From Cellvibrio sp. 79 (lineage in GTDB: Bacteria; Pseudomonadota; Gammaproteobacteria; Pseudomonadales; Cellvibrionaceae): a stretch of 64,000 nucleotides of DNA. A program made the position numbers and the translations under genes. Positions 8,441-17,488 of the stretch are shown here, one piece after another. Numbering within the stretch: position 1 is the stretch's first letter; every line of letters starts with the position of its first letter. The notes under the pieces are model-generated. The model was given only the letters and a program-made list of their open reading frames with translations, ran no database searches and had not been told where the DNA came from. The stretch covers positions 721,957 to 785,956 of the forward strand of contig MVDH01000003.1 in assembly GCA_003056245.1 (NCBI GenBank), read 5' to 3'.

Positions 8441-9676
8441 TTATTCCGCACGCATGGCTTCAATCGGCATAATCTTCGCCGCACGCAATGCGGGCACTAA
8501 TCCTGCCAACGCGCCAACCACAATTAATAACACAATTGCAGTTATCGCTACCTGGAAATCAATTTCCGGGTTTTTAAAAAACGGCAATTGCGCGCCCACC
8601 GAATTTAACCCGAATGAAATCAATTCAATTAAACCCACGCCCATCACCAGACCTGCGTAACCAGCAATACTGGTTACCAGGATGGATTCGAATAATAACG
8701 TTCCAACAATACTAAACGGCGTTGCACCCAATGCTTTGCGAATACCAATTTCGCGCGTGCGCTCCTTCACGGTAATAATCATGATGTTACTCACACCCAC
8801 AATACCCGCCATCAATGTACCCAGACCAACAAACCAGATAAGCGTATTAATACCCAAAAACAATCCATTCACCATTTTTGCCGGTTCGGCCATATTAAAT
8901 GACTGGATTGCACGCCTGTCATCCGGCGCCACTGAGTGACGGCGCTTCAATAACTCAATAACTTTTTTCTCTAATGCAAACCCATCCAATCCCAATTTTG
9001 GCCGCAACCAGATGGAGCCAATACGATTACTGGTACCAAACATTTTTTGAAAAGTGGAAATTGGGATATAAATACATTCGGAATCCCGTCCGCGATTACC
9101 CTTGTCATAAAAGACACCTACAACTTTCATCACTACGCCATTAACGCGGATATCTTTATTTATCGGATCAACATCCTTACCGAATAAACGCTCCGCAACT
9201 ACCGTTCCCACCACTACAATTTTGCGCAACTCTTTTTCATCAAACGGGTTTAGTTTGCGGCCAAGATTAAATGGAATACTTTCTTTCACATCAAAATATT
9301 CATCCGGCACACCGTAGGTATTGAAACTGGCATTTTTGTTTGTGTAGGTAATTGATACCCCTGATTGTTGGATTTCTGATGCAATGAAACGTACTTCCGG
9401 AATTTGTTTTTTGATCGCGTCTACATCTTCTTGCGTTAAGTAAATCTGTCGCCCCAGCCCCATACCTTTGTATGCCACCGAGGTGGTACCCGTATACGCA
9501 ACAATAAAATCGAGCACATCGGAACCAAAATCTTCATAGATACCGTTTTGCATACCGCGTCCGGCACCGAGCAGCAATATCAACATGAAAATGCCCCAGA
9601 ACACGCCAAACGCTGTGAGCGCAGTACGCAACTTATTCATGCGCAATGTGTAGAGGATTTCCTGCAAGCCATCCAT
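8441..9676 (-). CDS. MacB-like ABC transporter permease (C)
   Basis: A 411-aa permease of the same FtsX/MacB type, with NKLRTALTAFGVFWGIFML near the N-terminus, a periplasmic domain, the coupling motif KERTREIGIRKALGATPFS and three C-terminal helices ending in the short motif PIEAMRAE. The ATG at 9674-9676 is preferred over the TTG at 9689-9691 because the resulting MDGLQEIL start matches the MDSLQEIL start of permease A, and an AGG lies at a suitable distance upstream. Its closest relative in the window is permease A. It directly follows the ATPase gene (stop at 9692). Confidence 0.9.
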   Translation of the reverse strand: MDGLQEILYTLRMNKLRTALTAFGVFWGIFMLILLLGAGRGMQNGIYEDFGSDVLDFIVAYTGTTSVAYKGMGLGRQIYLTQEDVDAIKKQIPEVRFIASEIQQSGVSITYTNKNASFNTYGVPDEYFDVKESIPFNLGRKLNPFDEKELRKIVVVGTVVAERLFGKDVDPINKDIRVNGVVMKVVGVFYDKGNRGRDSECIYIPISTFQKMFGTSNRIGSIWLRPKLGLDGFALEKKVIELLKRRHSVAPDDRRAIQSFNMAEPAKMVNGLFLGINTLIWFVGLGTLMAGIVGVSNIMIITVKERTREIGIRKALGATPFSIVGTLLFESILVTSIAGYAGLVMGVGLIELISFGLNSVGAQLPFFKNPEIDFQVAITAIVLLIVVGALAGLVPALRAAKIMPIEAMRAE

Positions 9677-9691
9677 AAAATTTACCTGCAA

Positions 9692-10420
9692 TCAACCGAG
9701 GATTTCTTCTTCATCCTGATCGGCAATTTCGTCAGCATGATGGGAATGGTGATGATGGCCGGCAACAATTAATCCATCTTTCAAAACAATCTGGCGTTGT
9801 GTTTGGTCAGCGATATCCTGCTCGTGGGTCACGATAACGATGGTGTTGCCCAGTTGATGAATATCTTTCATCAGCGACATCACTTCCTGGGTTGTCTGGC
9901 TATCCAATGCACCGGTGGGTTCATCGGCGAGAATAACTTTGGGTTGGGTAACCAATGCGCGTGCAATTGCCACCCGCTGTTTTTGTCCACCCGACATTTC
10001 ATTGGGCATGTGTTTGGCGCGATGCGAAAGGCCCACCATTTCCAGATATTTATCAGCGCGATAATTGCGCTCTTTACGACTCACGCCCTGGTAATACAAC
10101 GGCAAGGCAACATTCTCGGTAGCATTTTTAAAAGGCAATAAGTTGAACGATTGGAATACAAAACCCAATAATTCATTGCGCATTTTCGCCGCCGTTTTTT
10201 CTTTCAGGTTTTTTATTTCGCGACCAGCGAGAAAATAATCGCCTTGATCGTGGGTATCCAGAATACCGAGAATATTTAATAAAGTAGATTTGCCCGAGCC
10301 CGATGAACCCATGATCGATACCAACTCGCCTTCGCGAATATGCAAATCAATTCCCTTGAGCACGTGCAAGGGCTGCTCACCAGAGTGGTAGTATTTATGG
10401 ATGTTATGCAACTTGATCAT
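9692..10420 (-). CDS. LolD/MacB-type ABC transporter ATP-binding protein with His-rich tail
   Basis: A 242-aa ATPase. Walker [10 protein letters not shown] is at 38-46, the Q-loop Gln90 at FVFQ, signature SGGQKQR at 143-149, Walker B VILADE at 162-167 and the switch His at 199. It is the only ATPase for the four permeases of the locus, so it probably serves both pairs. The C-terminus is unusual: GHHHHSHH at 221-228 followed by an acidic stretch, which looks like a metal-binding tail rather than a normal ending. It starts a transcription unit with permeases C and D; about 200 bases separate it from permease B. Confidence 0.93.
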   Translation of the reverse strand: MIKLHNIHKYYHSGEQPLHVLKGIDLHIREGELVSIMGSSGSGKSTLLNILGILDTHDQGDYFLAGREIKNLKEKTAAKMRNELLGFVFQSFNLLPFKNATENVALPLYYQGVSRKERNYRADKYLEMVGLSHRAKHMPNEMSGGQKQRVAIARALVTQPKVILADEPTGALDSQTTQEVMSLMKDIHQLGNTIVIVTHEQDIADQTQRQIVLKDGLIVAGHHHHSHHADEIADQDEEEILG

Positions 10421-10619
10421 GCTGGCTTCCTGTTATGAATTCTGCTGTCGAGCCGGGATTTGTATCTCCCACAGCTTAAAGGCTTTTGCACAAATGTCCG
10501 GTTCATTTACGCTGGCTTAACATTGTCGTGACAAGTGTCAGCAAAACCGGCTGGTCTATTTTGCCTTTGTTATTTCATTGGATGTGTATCCAATTGTTTT
10601 GGATTCACCCGGTAAAAAA
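10421..10619. other. Gap between the two halves of the export locus
   Basis: Two hundred bases separate the permease B stop from the ATPase start, far more than the other joints of the locus. It holds no open frame I trust and probably contains the promoter of the ATPase-led half. No clear terminator is visible behind permease B. Confidence 0.4.
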
Positions 10620-11879
10620 TTATTCGTCCTGCAAGGCGGTAATGGGATTTACCGATGCCGCTTTGGCTGCAGGTAAGAGTGCAGCGAGTACTCCGGTTAA
10701 TATCAGAACACTTAAGGCCATGATGGCGATCTTGATATCAATGTAGGGTGACGCAAATATTCCATCGCCCTGCCCCAGCTTGACTAACAGCGTGCGAATT
10801 CCTTCCAGCAATAGCACTCCCGCTGCAAGCCCGGCGTAACCGGCAATAAATGTAATAACCAGCGATTCATGGATAATCATTAAACTGATATTCGTTGGCG
10901 TTGCGCCCATGGCTTTGCGCAAACCAATTTCGCGTGTGCGCTCTTTCACCACTACCAACATAATATTACCGACACCGATAACCCCGGCGATGATTGTGCC
11001 GATAGCGACCATCCAGCTAAAACCCAACACACCGTCAACTAAACCGCGATTCATTTGGTAGGCTTGTTCCATATTAAACCCGCCGATCACACCCGTATCA
11101 TCCGGATGAATCTTTTTACGCTCGTATAACAATTTTTTTACGTCGCGTTCCATATCAAACGCGTTGAAGCCGGGCTTGGGTGAAAAGAATAATACCTGAA
11201 AGGAATCCATTTGATTAAACGCCTGGCGCAAGGTTTCATTGGGTAAAAAAATCTTGCCATTGGCTTCTTGTGCGCCATCCGGTTCAGTGGATTTATAAAT
11301 GCCGACTACTTTAAATTTTACGCCGCCAATATTGATCGATTCACCAATCGGATTAACGCCGTTTTTAAATAACACTTCTTTTACACGCGGACCTATCACT
11401 GCAATTTTGCGTTTTTCTTTTTCGTCGAGTGGATTAATAAAACGCCCTTCAAGCATTTTGATAAATTCAAATGGTTCCCAACCGGGATGGGTGCCCGATA
11501 CGGAAAATGAACCGCTTTCCTTGCCGTAAACAATATATTGCGCTGCGCCGAAATTGCCGAGGTTGTTTTTGCCATCAACCAGATTCACGGCGGGGATAGA
11601 TTGGCGAATTGCATCCACATCTTCCTGGGTAAATTTTATTGTGCGGCCTTTACTCAAACCTTCAAAGCTGAGTTGGGTCGTATTGGAAGGCCAAAAAATT
11701 ACAACACTTTTGGCATCGCCAAAAATAGTTTCTATTTTGGTTCCAAAGCCAGTGCCAAAACCAAGCAATATCACCAGCATAAAAATGCCCCAGAAAACGC
11801 CGAACGCTGTTAAGCCGGTGCGCAATTTTTGTTTGCTCAAACTATTAATTATTTCTTGCCATTTATCCCAATCAAACAT
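10620..11879 (-). CDS. MacB-like ABC transporter permease (B)
   Basis: A 419-aa permease with KLRTGLTAFGVFWGIFML in the first helix, a periplasmic domain and the coupling motif KERTREIGLRKAMGATPTN, ending PITALQDE. The ending and the central region are shared with permease D (PIVALQDE), which marks them as paralogues. It lies 13 bases behind permease A, with the ATG at 11877-11879. It carries no nucleotide-binding domain and depends on the separate ATPase at 9692-10420, which is inference from the locus. Confidence 0.9.
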   Translation of the reverse strand: MFDWDKWQEIINSLSKQKLRTGLTAFGVFWGIFMLVILLGFGTGFGTKIETIFGDAKSVVIFWPSNTTQLSFEGLSKGRTIKFTQEDVDAIRQSIPAVNLVDGKNNLGNFGAAQYIVYGKESGSFSVSGTHPGWEPFEFIKMLEGRFINPLDEKEKRKIAVIGPRVKEVLFKNGVNPIGESINIGGVKFKVVGIYKSTEPDGAQEANGKIFLPNETLRQAFNQMDSFQVLFFSPKPGFNAFDMERDVKKLLYERKKIHPDDTGVIGGFNMEQAYQMNRGLVDGVLGFSWMVAIGTIIAGVIGVGNIMLVVVKERTREIGLRKAMGATPTNISLMIIHESLVITFIAGYAGLAAGVLLLEGIRTLLVKLGQGDGIFASPYIDIKIAIMALSVLILTGVLAALLPAAKAASVNPITALQDE

Positions 11880-11892
11880 GTTGCACGTCCTG

Positions 11893-13143
11893 TTATTCTG
11901 CTTTCATAGCTTCAATAGGCGTAATGCGCGCTGCGCGCAAAGCAGGCATTAAACCTGCAATAACACCCGCAATAATGAGCAGCATTAACGCGCTCACCGC
12001 TACACCCATATCAATATCCGGTTGACGAAAGAAGGGTAATTCTATTTTCATTTTTGTCAGCAAGGCTGAAACTCCTTCCAGAATTCCCACACCTAAAACC
12101 AAACCGGTATAACCGGCAATGCTGGTTACCAATACCGATTCAAATAATAAGCTGCCAACAATTGATGACGGGTTTGCACCAAGCGCTTTGCGAATACCAA
12201 TTTCGCGCGTGCGCTCTTTTACAGTGATAATCATGATATTACTCACGCCTACAATTCCCGCGAGCAAGGTGCCGATACCGACCATCCAGATAAACATATT
12301 CAAACCGGTAAACATTGCATTGAGCTCAGCGGCTTCACGCGCTTTGTTACTGACTTCTATTGCACGCACATCGTCAGGTGCAATTTTGTGACGCTGCTTG
12401 AGCAGCGTGAGAATTTCTTCTTCCAGTTTTATGCCATCAACACCGGGTTTCGGGCGCACGGTAATCAAAGAAACTTCCTGCCCGCCACCAAACGCTTTTT
12501 TGAACGCAGTGACCGGCAAATAAACACGTTCCGACATGCGGCCCTGATTACCTTTATCAAAAAATAAGCCAATGACTTTAAATGAAATGCCATTTATTTG
12601 AATTTCCCTACCAATCGCTTCAGCGTGAGTAGTAAACAATCGTTCGCTGACGCGCGTGCCGATGACCACTACTTTGCGATTGTCATCCTCATCCAATAAA
12701 TTCAAACGACGCCCATCGTCAAAGCGCACTTTTTCTTTGATATTGAAATATTGGTCTGCAACGCCCAGCACTCCGAAACTGCCGGATTTGGGACCATAGG
12801 TAATGGACACATCGGAATTGATAAATGAACCGAGCGGGTTCTCACTGGAAATAAAACGTACCCCGGGAATTTGTTGGCGCACCGCCGCCATATCCGCTTC
12901 AGTTAATGCGATTTTGCGACCAACAGGTAGGCCCATGTAGGGCACAGAGGTGGTGCTGGGAAAAATCCAGATGGAATCGGCCACATCGTTACTCCAGCCA
13001 TCAGCCAGGGCTTTTTCCATGCCGCGCCCGGCGCCGAGTAACAAGATCAACATCAAAATTCCCCAGAACACACCAAAGGCGGTGAGCCCGGTGCGCAGCT
13101 TGTTCTGGCGCAGGGTGAAAAGGATTTCTTGCAAACTATCCAT
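11893..13143 (-). CDS. MacB-like ABC transporter permease (A)
   Basis: A 416-aa permease starting MDSLQEILFTLRQNKLRTGL. The motif KERTREIGIRKALGANPSS and the ending PIEAMKAE match permease C. The reading frame stays open to 13206, but the ATG at 13141-13143 is chosen because the N-terminus then aligns with permease C and GGGA lies upstream. It is the first gene of the minus-strand locus A-B-(ATPase)-C-D-adaptor-SIMPL. Confidence 0.9.
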   Translation of the reverse strand: MDSLQEILFTLRQNKLRTGLTAFGVFWGILMLILLLGAGRGMEKALADGWSNDVADSIWIFPSTTSVPYMGLPVGRKIALTEADMAAVRQQIPGVRFISSENPLGSFINSDVSITYGPKSGSFGVLGVADQYFNIKEKVRFDDGRRLNLLDEDDNRKVVVIGTRVSERLFTTHAEAIGREIQINGISFKVIGLFFDKGNQGRMSERVYLPVTAFKKAFGGGQEVSLITVRPKPGVDGIKLEEEILTLLKQRHKIAPDDVRAIEVSNKAREAAELNAMFTGLNMFIWMVGIGTLLAGIVGVSNIMIITVKERTREIGIRKALGANPSSIVGSLLFESVLVTSIAGYTGLVLGVGILEGVSALLTKMKIELPFFRQPDIDMGVAVSALMLLIIAGVIAGLMPALRAARITPIEAMKAE

Positions 13144-13604
13144 GACGATTTCCCAATCGAAAGTAGTGGTAACGCGGAAGCTTATGGGATATGACGCATC
13201 CATCACCCGATTGGATTCATTTCCCGTATTTTTATATGTTGTGTTGTCCGATGGGTGTGCACGTCAAATTAGCACATGGTTCAACCTGCGGGTAATTTAG
13301 GCCATAAAAGGCGCATAACAATTATCAACGGCAAAAATCCCCGGCGATGACCTGCCGGGGCCAAACTGCCTTCCAATACCAGAGCGTCGTATGACAGGCA
13401 GACTACACGGAGAGTAAGCCGAATTCCCAAGTTGGGGTTGGCGGGAATTTACTAACTCGAATGATAAGACGCTAATGGCTTAAAAATGGATTCAGTATTT
13501 TTTGGACAACACACTAGTAATCCGCTGTAATTCAAATCAGCAACTACCAGTGGGATAGTTTTAGTTTCCCAATCCATCATTCTGCATTTAAAGGAGTGTC
13601 AACA
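13144..13604. other. Structured intergenic region with an orphan terminator-like hairpin
   Basis: This 461-base gap lies between divergent genes. A 7-bp GC-rich hairpin (CCCCGGC 13339-13345 with GCCGGGG 13354-13360) is followed, reading leftwards, by a T-run, which is terminator-like for a minus-strand transcript. A second inverted repeat (AATTCCC 13422-13428 with GGGAATT 13443-13449) lies to its right. No gene on the minus strand ends here, so a small RNA is possible. No convincing open frame is seen. Confidence 0.4.
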
Positions 13605-14138
13605 ATGCCCAGAGCACCCAAATATACTTTCGGAAGAGCAAAAAGCGACCTCAGCAACCAGCAATGGATGCGTTCCGGTATGTCTACCCATGGAAGTGCA
13701 TATTTAATTAATAGTGCCAATGAAGATGGAGTGTCATTGGGAATCATGAAGAACAATAAATCCAAACGACATGGCTGTGAGCATGCCGAAGACGTATTTA
13801 TTCGTACGGTGAAAGATAAAGTGGGCTTACTTAGGACATCGCCAGCTGTTAACACCCTCATCCTCAGCGTGTCCAAATCCCCTTGCTCGTCAACATACGG
13901 TACCAGTAATAAAAAAGTCGGCTGCGCTGAAGAATTAATTAAATTTCAAAATAATCCGTATATATGCCCTATAACCGGTAATGAATATATTTTTAGAATT
14001 ATTGTGATTTCCCGTTCACTTTACAAACAAAGTATGGGCTCCCGCCACGCATTAAGGATGATGGTACGTAATGGAATCCAGGTAACAACGGATGTTCATC
14101 GGAAAAAAGATGGTTCACCAATGGCAAAGGAATTTTAA
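13605..14138 (+). CDS. Stand-alone cytidine-deaminase-fold protein
   Basis: A 177-aa soluble protein whose key residues fit the zinc-dependent nucleoside/nucleic-acid deaminase fold. HAE at residues 60-62 supplies the zinc His and catalytic Glu, and SPC at 92-94 followed by Cys107 supplies two cysteine ligands. The strand TLILSVSKSPC and helix CAEELIKF flank them as in APOBEC-like and bacterial toxin deaminases. Unusually, 12 residues separate the two cysteines instead of 2-4. There is no signal peptide and no transmembrane segment. AAGGAG 8 bases before the ATG at 13605 fixes the start. It is monocistronic between divergent and convergent neighbours. Substrate unknown; identification rests on motifs only. 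Confidence 0.65.
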   Translation: MPRAPKYTFGRAKSDLSNQQWMRSGMSTHGSAYLINSANEDGVSLGIMKNNKSKRHGCEHAEDVFIRTVKDKVGLLRTSPAVNTLILSVSKSPCSSTYGTSNKKVGCAEELIKFQNNPYICPITGNEYIFRIIVISRSLYKQSMGSRHALRMMVRNGIQVTTDVHRKKDGSPMAKEF

Positions 14139-14146
14139 TAATCCAT

Positions 14147-14178
14147 AAAAAACGCAGCTCTTCAGGGCTGCGTTTTTT
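14147..14178. terminator. Bidirectional intrinsic terminator
   Basis: A 12-bp stem (14147-14158 with 14167-14178) with an 8-base loop, flanked by A- and T-runs. It ends the deaminase-like gene on the plus strand and leuA on the minus strand. Confidence 0.85.
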
Positions 14179-14212
14179 TAACACGGATTGCTTGTTATTT
14201 AGTTGCTTATCG

Positions 14213-15880
14213 TTAACTAATCGCACCACTGCGATTTACACCATTAATCAGCGCTTTCACTGCTGAAGTAATAATGTTGCGATCCTGCCCCACACCGTAA
14301 ACCGGTTTACCATTTTTCACTTTGATTTCAACGTAAGTCACCGCCACAACATCGGAACCTTCACCGACAGAATGTTCGTGGTAATCGATCACGTTAACAT
14401 CGGCATCGATAAACTGGCTGATAGCGTGCGCTGCTGCATCGATTGGGCCGTTGCCGCTACCACTGATTTGCACGGTTTTGTTTTGGTGTTGAGCATGAAT
14501 TGTAATATCAACTTGATGACTATCATCTTGTTCAGTGAACTTGCTGGATTGATAAGTAATCGGCGCATTCACTGCAAAATATTCATCGTTGAAAATTTTA
14601 ACGATATCGCTCGCTTTCACTTCCTTGCCGGTAGTATCACTGACTTTTTGCACCACGGAGCTGAATTCAATTTGCAAACGACGCGGCAACTGCAAACCGG
14701 CTTCCTGTTGCAACAAAAAGCTCACACCACCTTTACCGGATTGCGCATTTACACGTACAACGGCATCGTAACTACGGCTTAAATCGGCCGGGTCGATGGG
14801 CAGATAAGGAACTTCCCACAACGTATGTTTTTTCTGGACTGCAAAACCTTTTTTGATCGCATCCTGGTGCGAACCGGAGAACGCAGTAAATACCAATTCG
14901 CCCGCATAAGGATGACGCGGATGTACCGGCAGTTGCGTGCACTCTTCATGTAACTTGCGCACTTTATCAATATCGGAAAAATCCAGATTGGGATGTACAC
15001 CTTGCGAATATAAATTCAATGCAAGTGTCACCAGATCCACGTTGCCAGTACGTTCGCCGTTTCCAAACAAACAACCTTCAACACGATCTGCCCCCGCCAT
15101 CACAGCCAACTCTGCCGCTGCAACTGCAGTGCCGCGATCATTGTGCGGATGTACGCTGATAATGATGGAATCGCGGCGATTAATATTGCGATGAATCCAT
15201 TCAATTTGATCGGCATAGGTATTCGGAGTATTCATTTCCACCGTTGCCGGCAAATTCAAAATAATTTTCTTTTCCGGTGATGGATTCCAGATCTCTACCA
15301 CTGCATCGCACACTTCTTTTACGAAGTCGATTTCAGTCGATGAAAATACTTCCGGTGAATATTGGAAAGTCCAATCCACTTCCGGTGCTTGCGCGGTTAA
15401 TTCTTTACACCATTGGGTGCCTTGCAAGGCGATTTTTTTCACGCCTTCTTTATCCGTGTTGTACACAATTTTACGGAATGCCGGTGCGAGCGGATTGTAC
15501 ATGTGCAAAATCGCACGCTTGGCGCCGCGCACGCTCTGCACGGTTTTTTCGATCAAGTCGTAACGCGCTTGCACCAACACTTCAATGGTGACGTCATCGG
15601 GGATTAAATTTTCCTCGATCAACAAGCGTGTGAAGTTGAAATCAATTTCGCTCGCGGAGGGGAAACCGATTTCGATTTCTTTAAAACCAATCGCGACCAG
15701 TTCTTTGAACATGCGCAATTTGGTTTGCACGGACATGGGGTCGATTAGCGCCTGGTTACCATCACGCAGGTCAGTGCTCATCCAAATAGGCGGTTTTTCA
15801 ATGTGATTGTTCGGCCATTGGCGGTCGGGCAAGGAAACACCGACAAAACGCTGATACTTGGTGGATGGATTGGCAAGCAT
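14213..15880 (-). CDS. leuA: 2-isopropylmalate synthase (long form)
   Basis: LeuA condenses acetyl-CoA with 2-ketoisovalerate, the first committed step of leucine synthesis. The 555-aa length and sequence match the long form found in pseudomonads. The catalytic signature [11 protein letters not shown] is at 35-45 and the metal-binding HPHND is at 244-248 (His244, His246). A C-terminal regulatory domain follows from about 430, including [13 protein letters not shown], and is expected to mediate leucine feedback. The ATG at 15878-15880 with TCAGGAG upstream is preferred over the longer frame. It stands alone, without leuBCD. Confidence 0.95.
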   Translation of the reverse strand: MLANPSTKYQRFVGVSLPDRQWPNNHIEKPPIWMSTDLRDGNQALIDPMSVQTKLRMFKELVAIGFKEIEIGFPSASEIDFNFTRLLIEENLIPDDVTIEVLVQARYDLIEKTVQSVRGAKRAILHMYNPLAPAFRKIVYNTDKEGVKKIALQGTQWCKELTAQAPEVDWTFQYSPEVFSSTEIDFVKEVCDAVVEIWNPSPEKKIILNLPATVEMNTPNTYADQIEWIHRNINRRDSIIISVHPHNDRGTAVAAAELAVMAGADRVEGCLFGNGERTGNVDLVTLALNLYSQGVHPNLDFSDIDKVRKLHEECTQLPVHPRHPYAGELVFTAFSGSHQDAIKKGFAVQKKHTLWEVPYLPIDPADLSRSYDAVVRVNAQSGKGGVSFLLQQEAGLQLPRRLQIEFSSVVQKVSDTTGKEVKASDIVKIFNDEYFAVNAPITYQSSKFTEQDDSHQVDITIHAQHQNKTVQISGSGNGPIDAAAHAISQFIDADVNVIDYHEHSVGEGSDVVAVTYVEIKVKNGKPVYGVGQDRNIITSAVKALINGVNRSGAIS

Positions 15881-16299
15881 GATCAACTCCTGAGGTTTTT
15901 GCCGACCGGCAGCTATGAAGAGTCCGGCTATTAAAAGATTCGGTTGTAATCTGGAGTCCTCTGAAAACAAGTTATTAACACACCTGTTCCAGAGGCTCCG
16001 AGCTGTATAGTTCTTTTGTATTGCTGTAGTAGTGGTCTTGCGGTTTTTGGCCGATATAAACGAATCTGGTCAGGTACCTGTGGGTAGCAGGCGCCGGTTT
16101 CCGGTGATGCGATCACATCGGTGGAAACCCCAAAACCGCGCGGATAGCGCCAGGGTTTTTATCAGCATGGTTGCCAGTATATAGCCATCAAGTGGGCAGA
16201 TGATTGCGGAGATTGTGTTAGTATCAATTTATAAACAATATTATTGCTTTAAATTTATATTTATTGATATTTAATGCTTAATTAGTGAGATTTACCGCT
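15881..16299. other. Divergent region between leuA and the Lrp-type gene
   Basis: About 420 bases. The leuA side is long enough for a transcribed leader, but I see no leucine-rich leader peptide or clear attenuator there. The lrp side (about 16200-16290) is strongly AT-rich and probably holds the promoter. The open frame at 15931-16116 has no family features and is not called. Confidence 0.4.
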
Positions 16300-16761
16300 A
16301 TGGAACTCGATAAGTATGACCGTTTGATATTGGAAGCATTACAACAGAATGGCCGCATTTCTAACCAGGAATTGGCTGATAGCATCAGCCTTTCTCCTTC
16401 GCCCTGCCTGCGCCGGGTGCGGGCGCTGGAGGAATCCGGGCTGATCGATGGTTACGTTGCCCTACTCAATGCCCGGAAGCTCGGATTGACGCTGGTGTCG
16501 TTTATCCAGATAAGTATGGATAAACATACTCCTGACCGTTTTGATGCCTTTGAGACAACGGTGGAAGCTTATCCCGAAGTGCTCGAATGCCATTTGATTA
16601 CCGGACAATCCGCCGATTACCTATTGAAGGTCATCGTGAAAGATATGGATGCTTACCAGCAATTCTTGCTGCAAAAACTCACGCGTATCGAAGGTGTGAG
16701 TGGGGTTCATTCATCGTTTGTATTGAAATCGCCGGTGGATAAAACCGCACTACCGGTTTGA
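16300..16761 (+). CDS. Lrp/AsnC-family transcriptional regulator
   Basis: A 153-aa regulator with an N-terminal helix-turn-helix (ISNQELADSISLSPSPCLRRVRALE, about residues 20-45) and a C-terminal RAM ligand-binding domain (SADYLLKVIVKDMDAYQQF). These proteins bind DNA as octamers and sense amino acids. It is divergent from leuA, so it could regulate that gene, though divergence alone is weak evidence. The ATG at 16300 gives the canonical start MELDKYDRLILEALQ; the GTG at 16285 is rejected. Confidence 0.9.
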   Translation: MELDKYDRLILEALQQNGRISNQELADSISLSPSPCLRRVRALEESGLIDGYVALLNARKLGLTLVSFIQISMDKHTPDRFDAFETTVEAYPEVLECHLITGQSADYLLKVIVKDMDAYQQFLLQKLTRIEGVSGVHSSFVLKSPVDKTALPV

Positions 16762-16814
16762 TACCGGCTGCCTTGCGCAATGAAAAGGCGTATTATGTAA
16801 GCACTTGCATCAAC

Positions 16815-16829
16815 TAGACGACCGGTCTA
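16815..16829. promoter_or_regulatory. TetR-type operator, copy 1
   Basis: TAGACGACCGGTCTA has 5-bp inverted ends TAGAC/GTCTA and lies two bases before the tetR-family start codon at 16832. A near-identical copy lies before the SDR gene. Together they suggest autoregulation and control of the neighbour. Confidence 0.75.
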
Positions 16830-16831
16830 AT

Positions 16832-17413
16832 ATGGCGGACAACACTCGAGACAGACTGATAGAAACCAGTACAGCACTGATTGCTATTAAAGGATTTAAC
16901 AATACCGGCATCGCTGAGATCCTGGCTGCTGTTGGTATTCCCAAAGGTTCTTTTTATCATTACTTCAAAAGTAAGGATGATTTGGGGTTGGCGGCAATTG
17001 ACCACTACGGCTATCAATTACGTGAAGGTTTGGCTAATGCTTTGCAGCCATCACCAGCAAGTCCGCTCACTCGTTTACGTGCGTACTTTGATATGGCATT
17101 AGCTTATTTTGAGCAACATCGTGGTAACTGTAATTGTCTGTTAGGCAACCTTGGTCAGGAATTGGCATTGCAATCCGAACCTATGCGCGAAGCGATTTTT
17201 CGCCATTACCTCGCAATTGAACATCAGATAGCAGAATGTTTGGTTGCAGCAAAAGAAGCGGGAGAATTAACAAGTACGGCGGATGAGGCGTTACTTGCAC
17301 GTACTTTATTTGCTGCTTGGGAAGGAAGCATGACACGCGCCAAATTGGAACAGAGTATTCAACCACTACGCGATTTACTGGATCTTTATTTTGAAAAGCT
17401 GTTAAAACCCTGA
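16832..17413 (+). CDS. TetR/AcrR-family transcriptional regulator
   Basis: A 193-aa repressor with an N-terminal helix-turn-helix (ATALIAIKGFNNTGIAEILAAVGIPKGSFYHYFKSKDDL region, about residues 10-48) and an all-helical ligand domain. Cys residues in the pattern NCNCLLGN (about 105-112) recall thiol- or electrophile-sensing members such as NemR/AcuR-like regulators; that is inference. The ATG at 16832 is chosen over the TTG at 16805, because the operator palindrome would otherwise lie inside the gene. It probably controls itself and the downstream SDR through the twin TAGAC-GTCTA sites. Confidence 0.9.
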   Translation: MADNTRDRLIETSTALIAIKGFNNTGIAEILAAVGIPKGSFYHYFKSKDDLGLAAIDHYGYQLREGLANALQPSPASPLTRLRAYFDMALAYFEQHRGNCNCLLGNLGQELALQSEPMREAIFRHYLAIEHQIAECLVAAKEAGELTSTADEALLARTLFAAWEGSMTRAKLEQSIQPLRDLLDLYFEKLLKP

Positions 17414-17422
17414 TCAAACCAG

Positions 17423-17443
17423 GAGCCGAAAGGCTCTTTTTTT
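17423..17443 (+). terminator. Intrinsic terminator after the tetR-family gene
   Basis: GAGCC-GAAA-GGCTC followed by seven T residues. It lies between the regulator and the second operator, so the SDR gene has its own promoter. Confidence 0.75.
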
Positions 17444-17455
17444 AACAACACAAAC

Positions 17456-17470
17456 TAGACGACTGGTCTA
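17456..17470. promoter_or_regulatory. TetR-type operator, copy 2
   Basis: TAGACGACTGGTCTA differs from copy 1 (16815-16829) in one base. It lies 18 bases before the SDR start codon, just upstream of its ribosome site TAAGGAG. Confidence 0.75.
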
Positions 17471-17488
17471 CTATAAGGAGTTTTTATA

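Noticed and set aside
15881-15970. N-terminal extension of leuA
   Set aside because: The internal ATG at 15878-15880 has a good ribosome site and gives the usual N-terminus; the extension has no family similarity.
15931-16116. 61-aa minus-strand frame as a leucine leader peptide
   Set aside because: It has no run of leucine codons and no attenuator hairpin that I could find.
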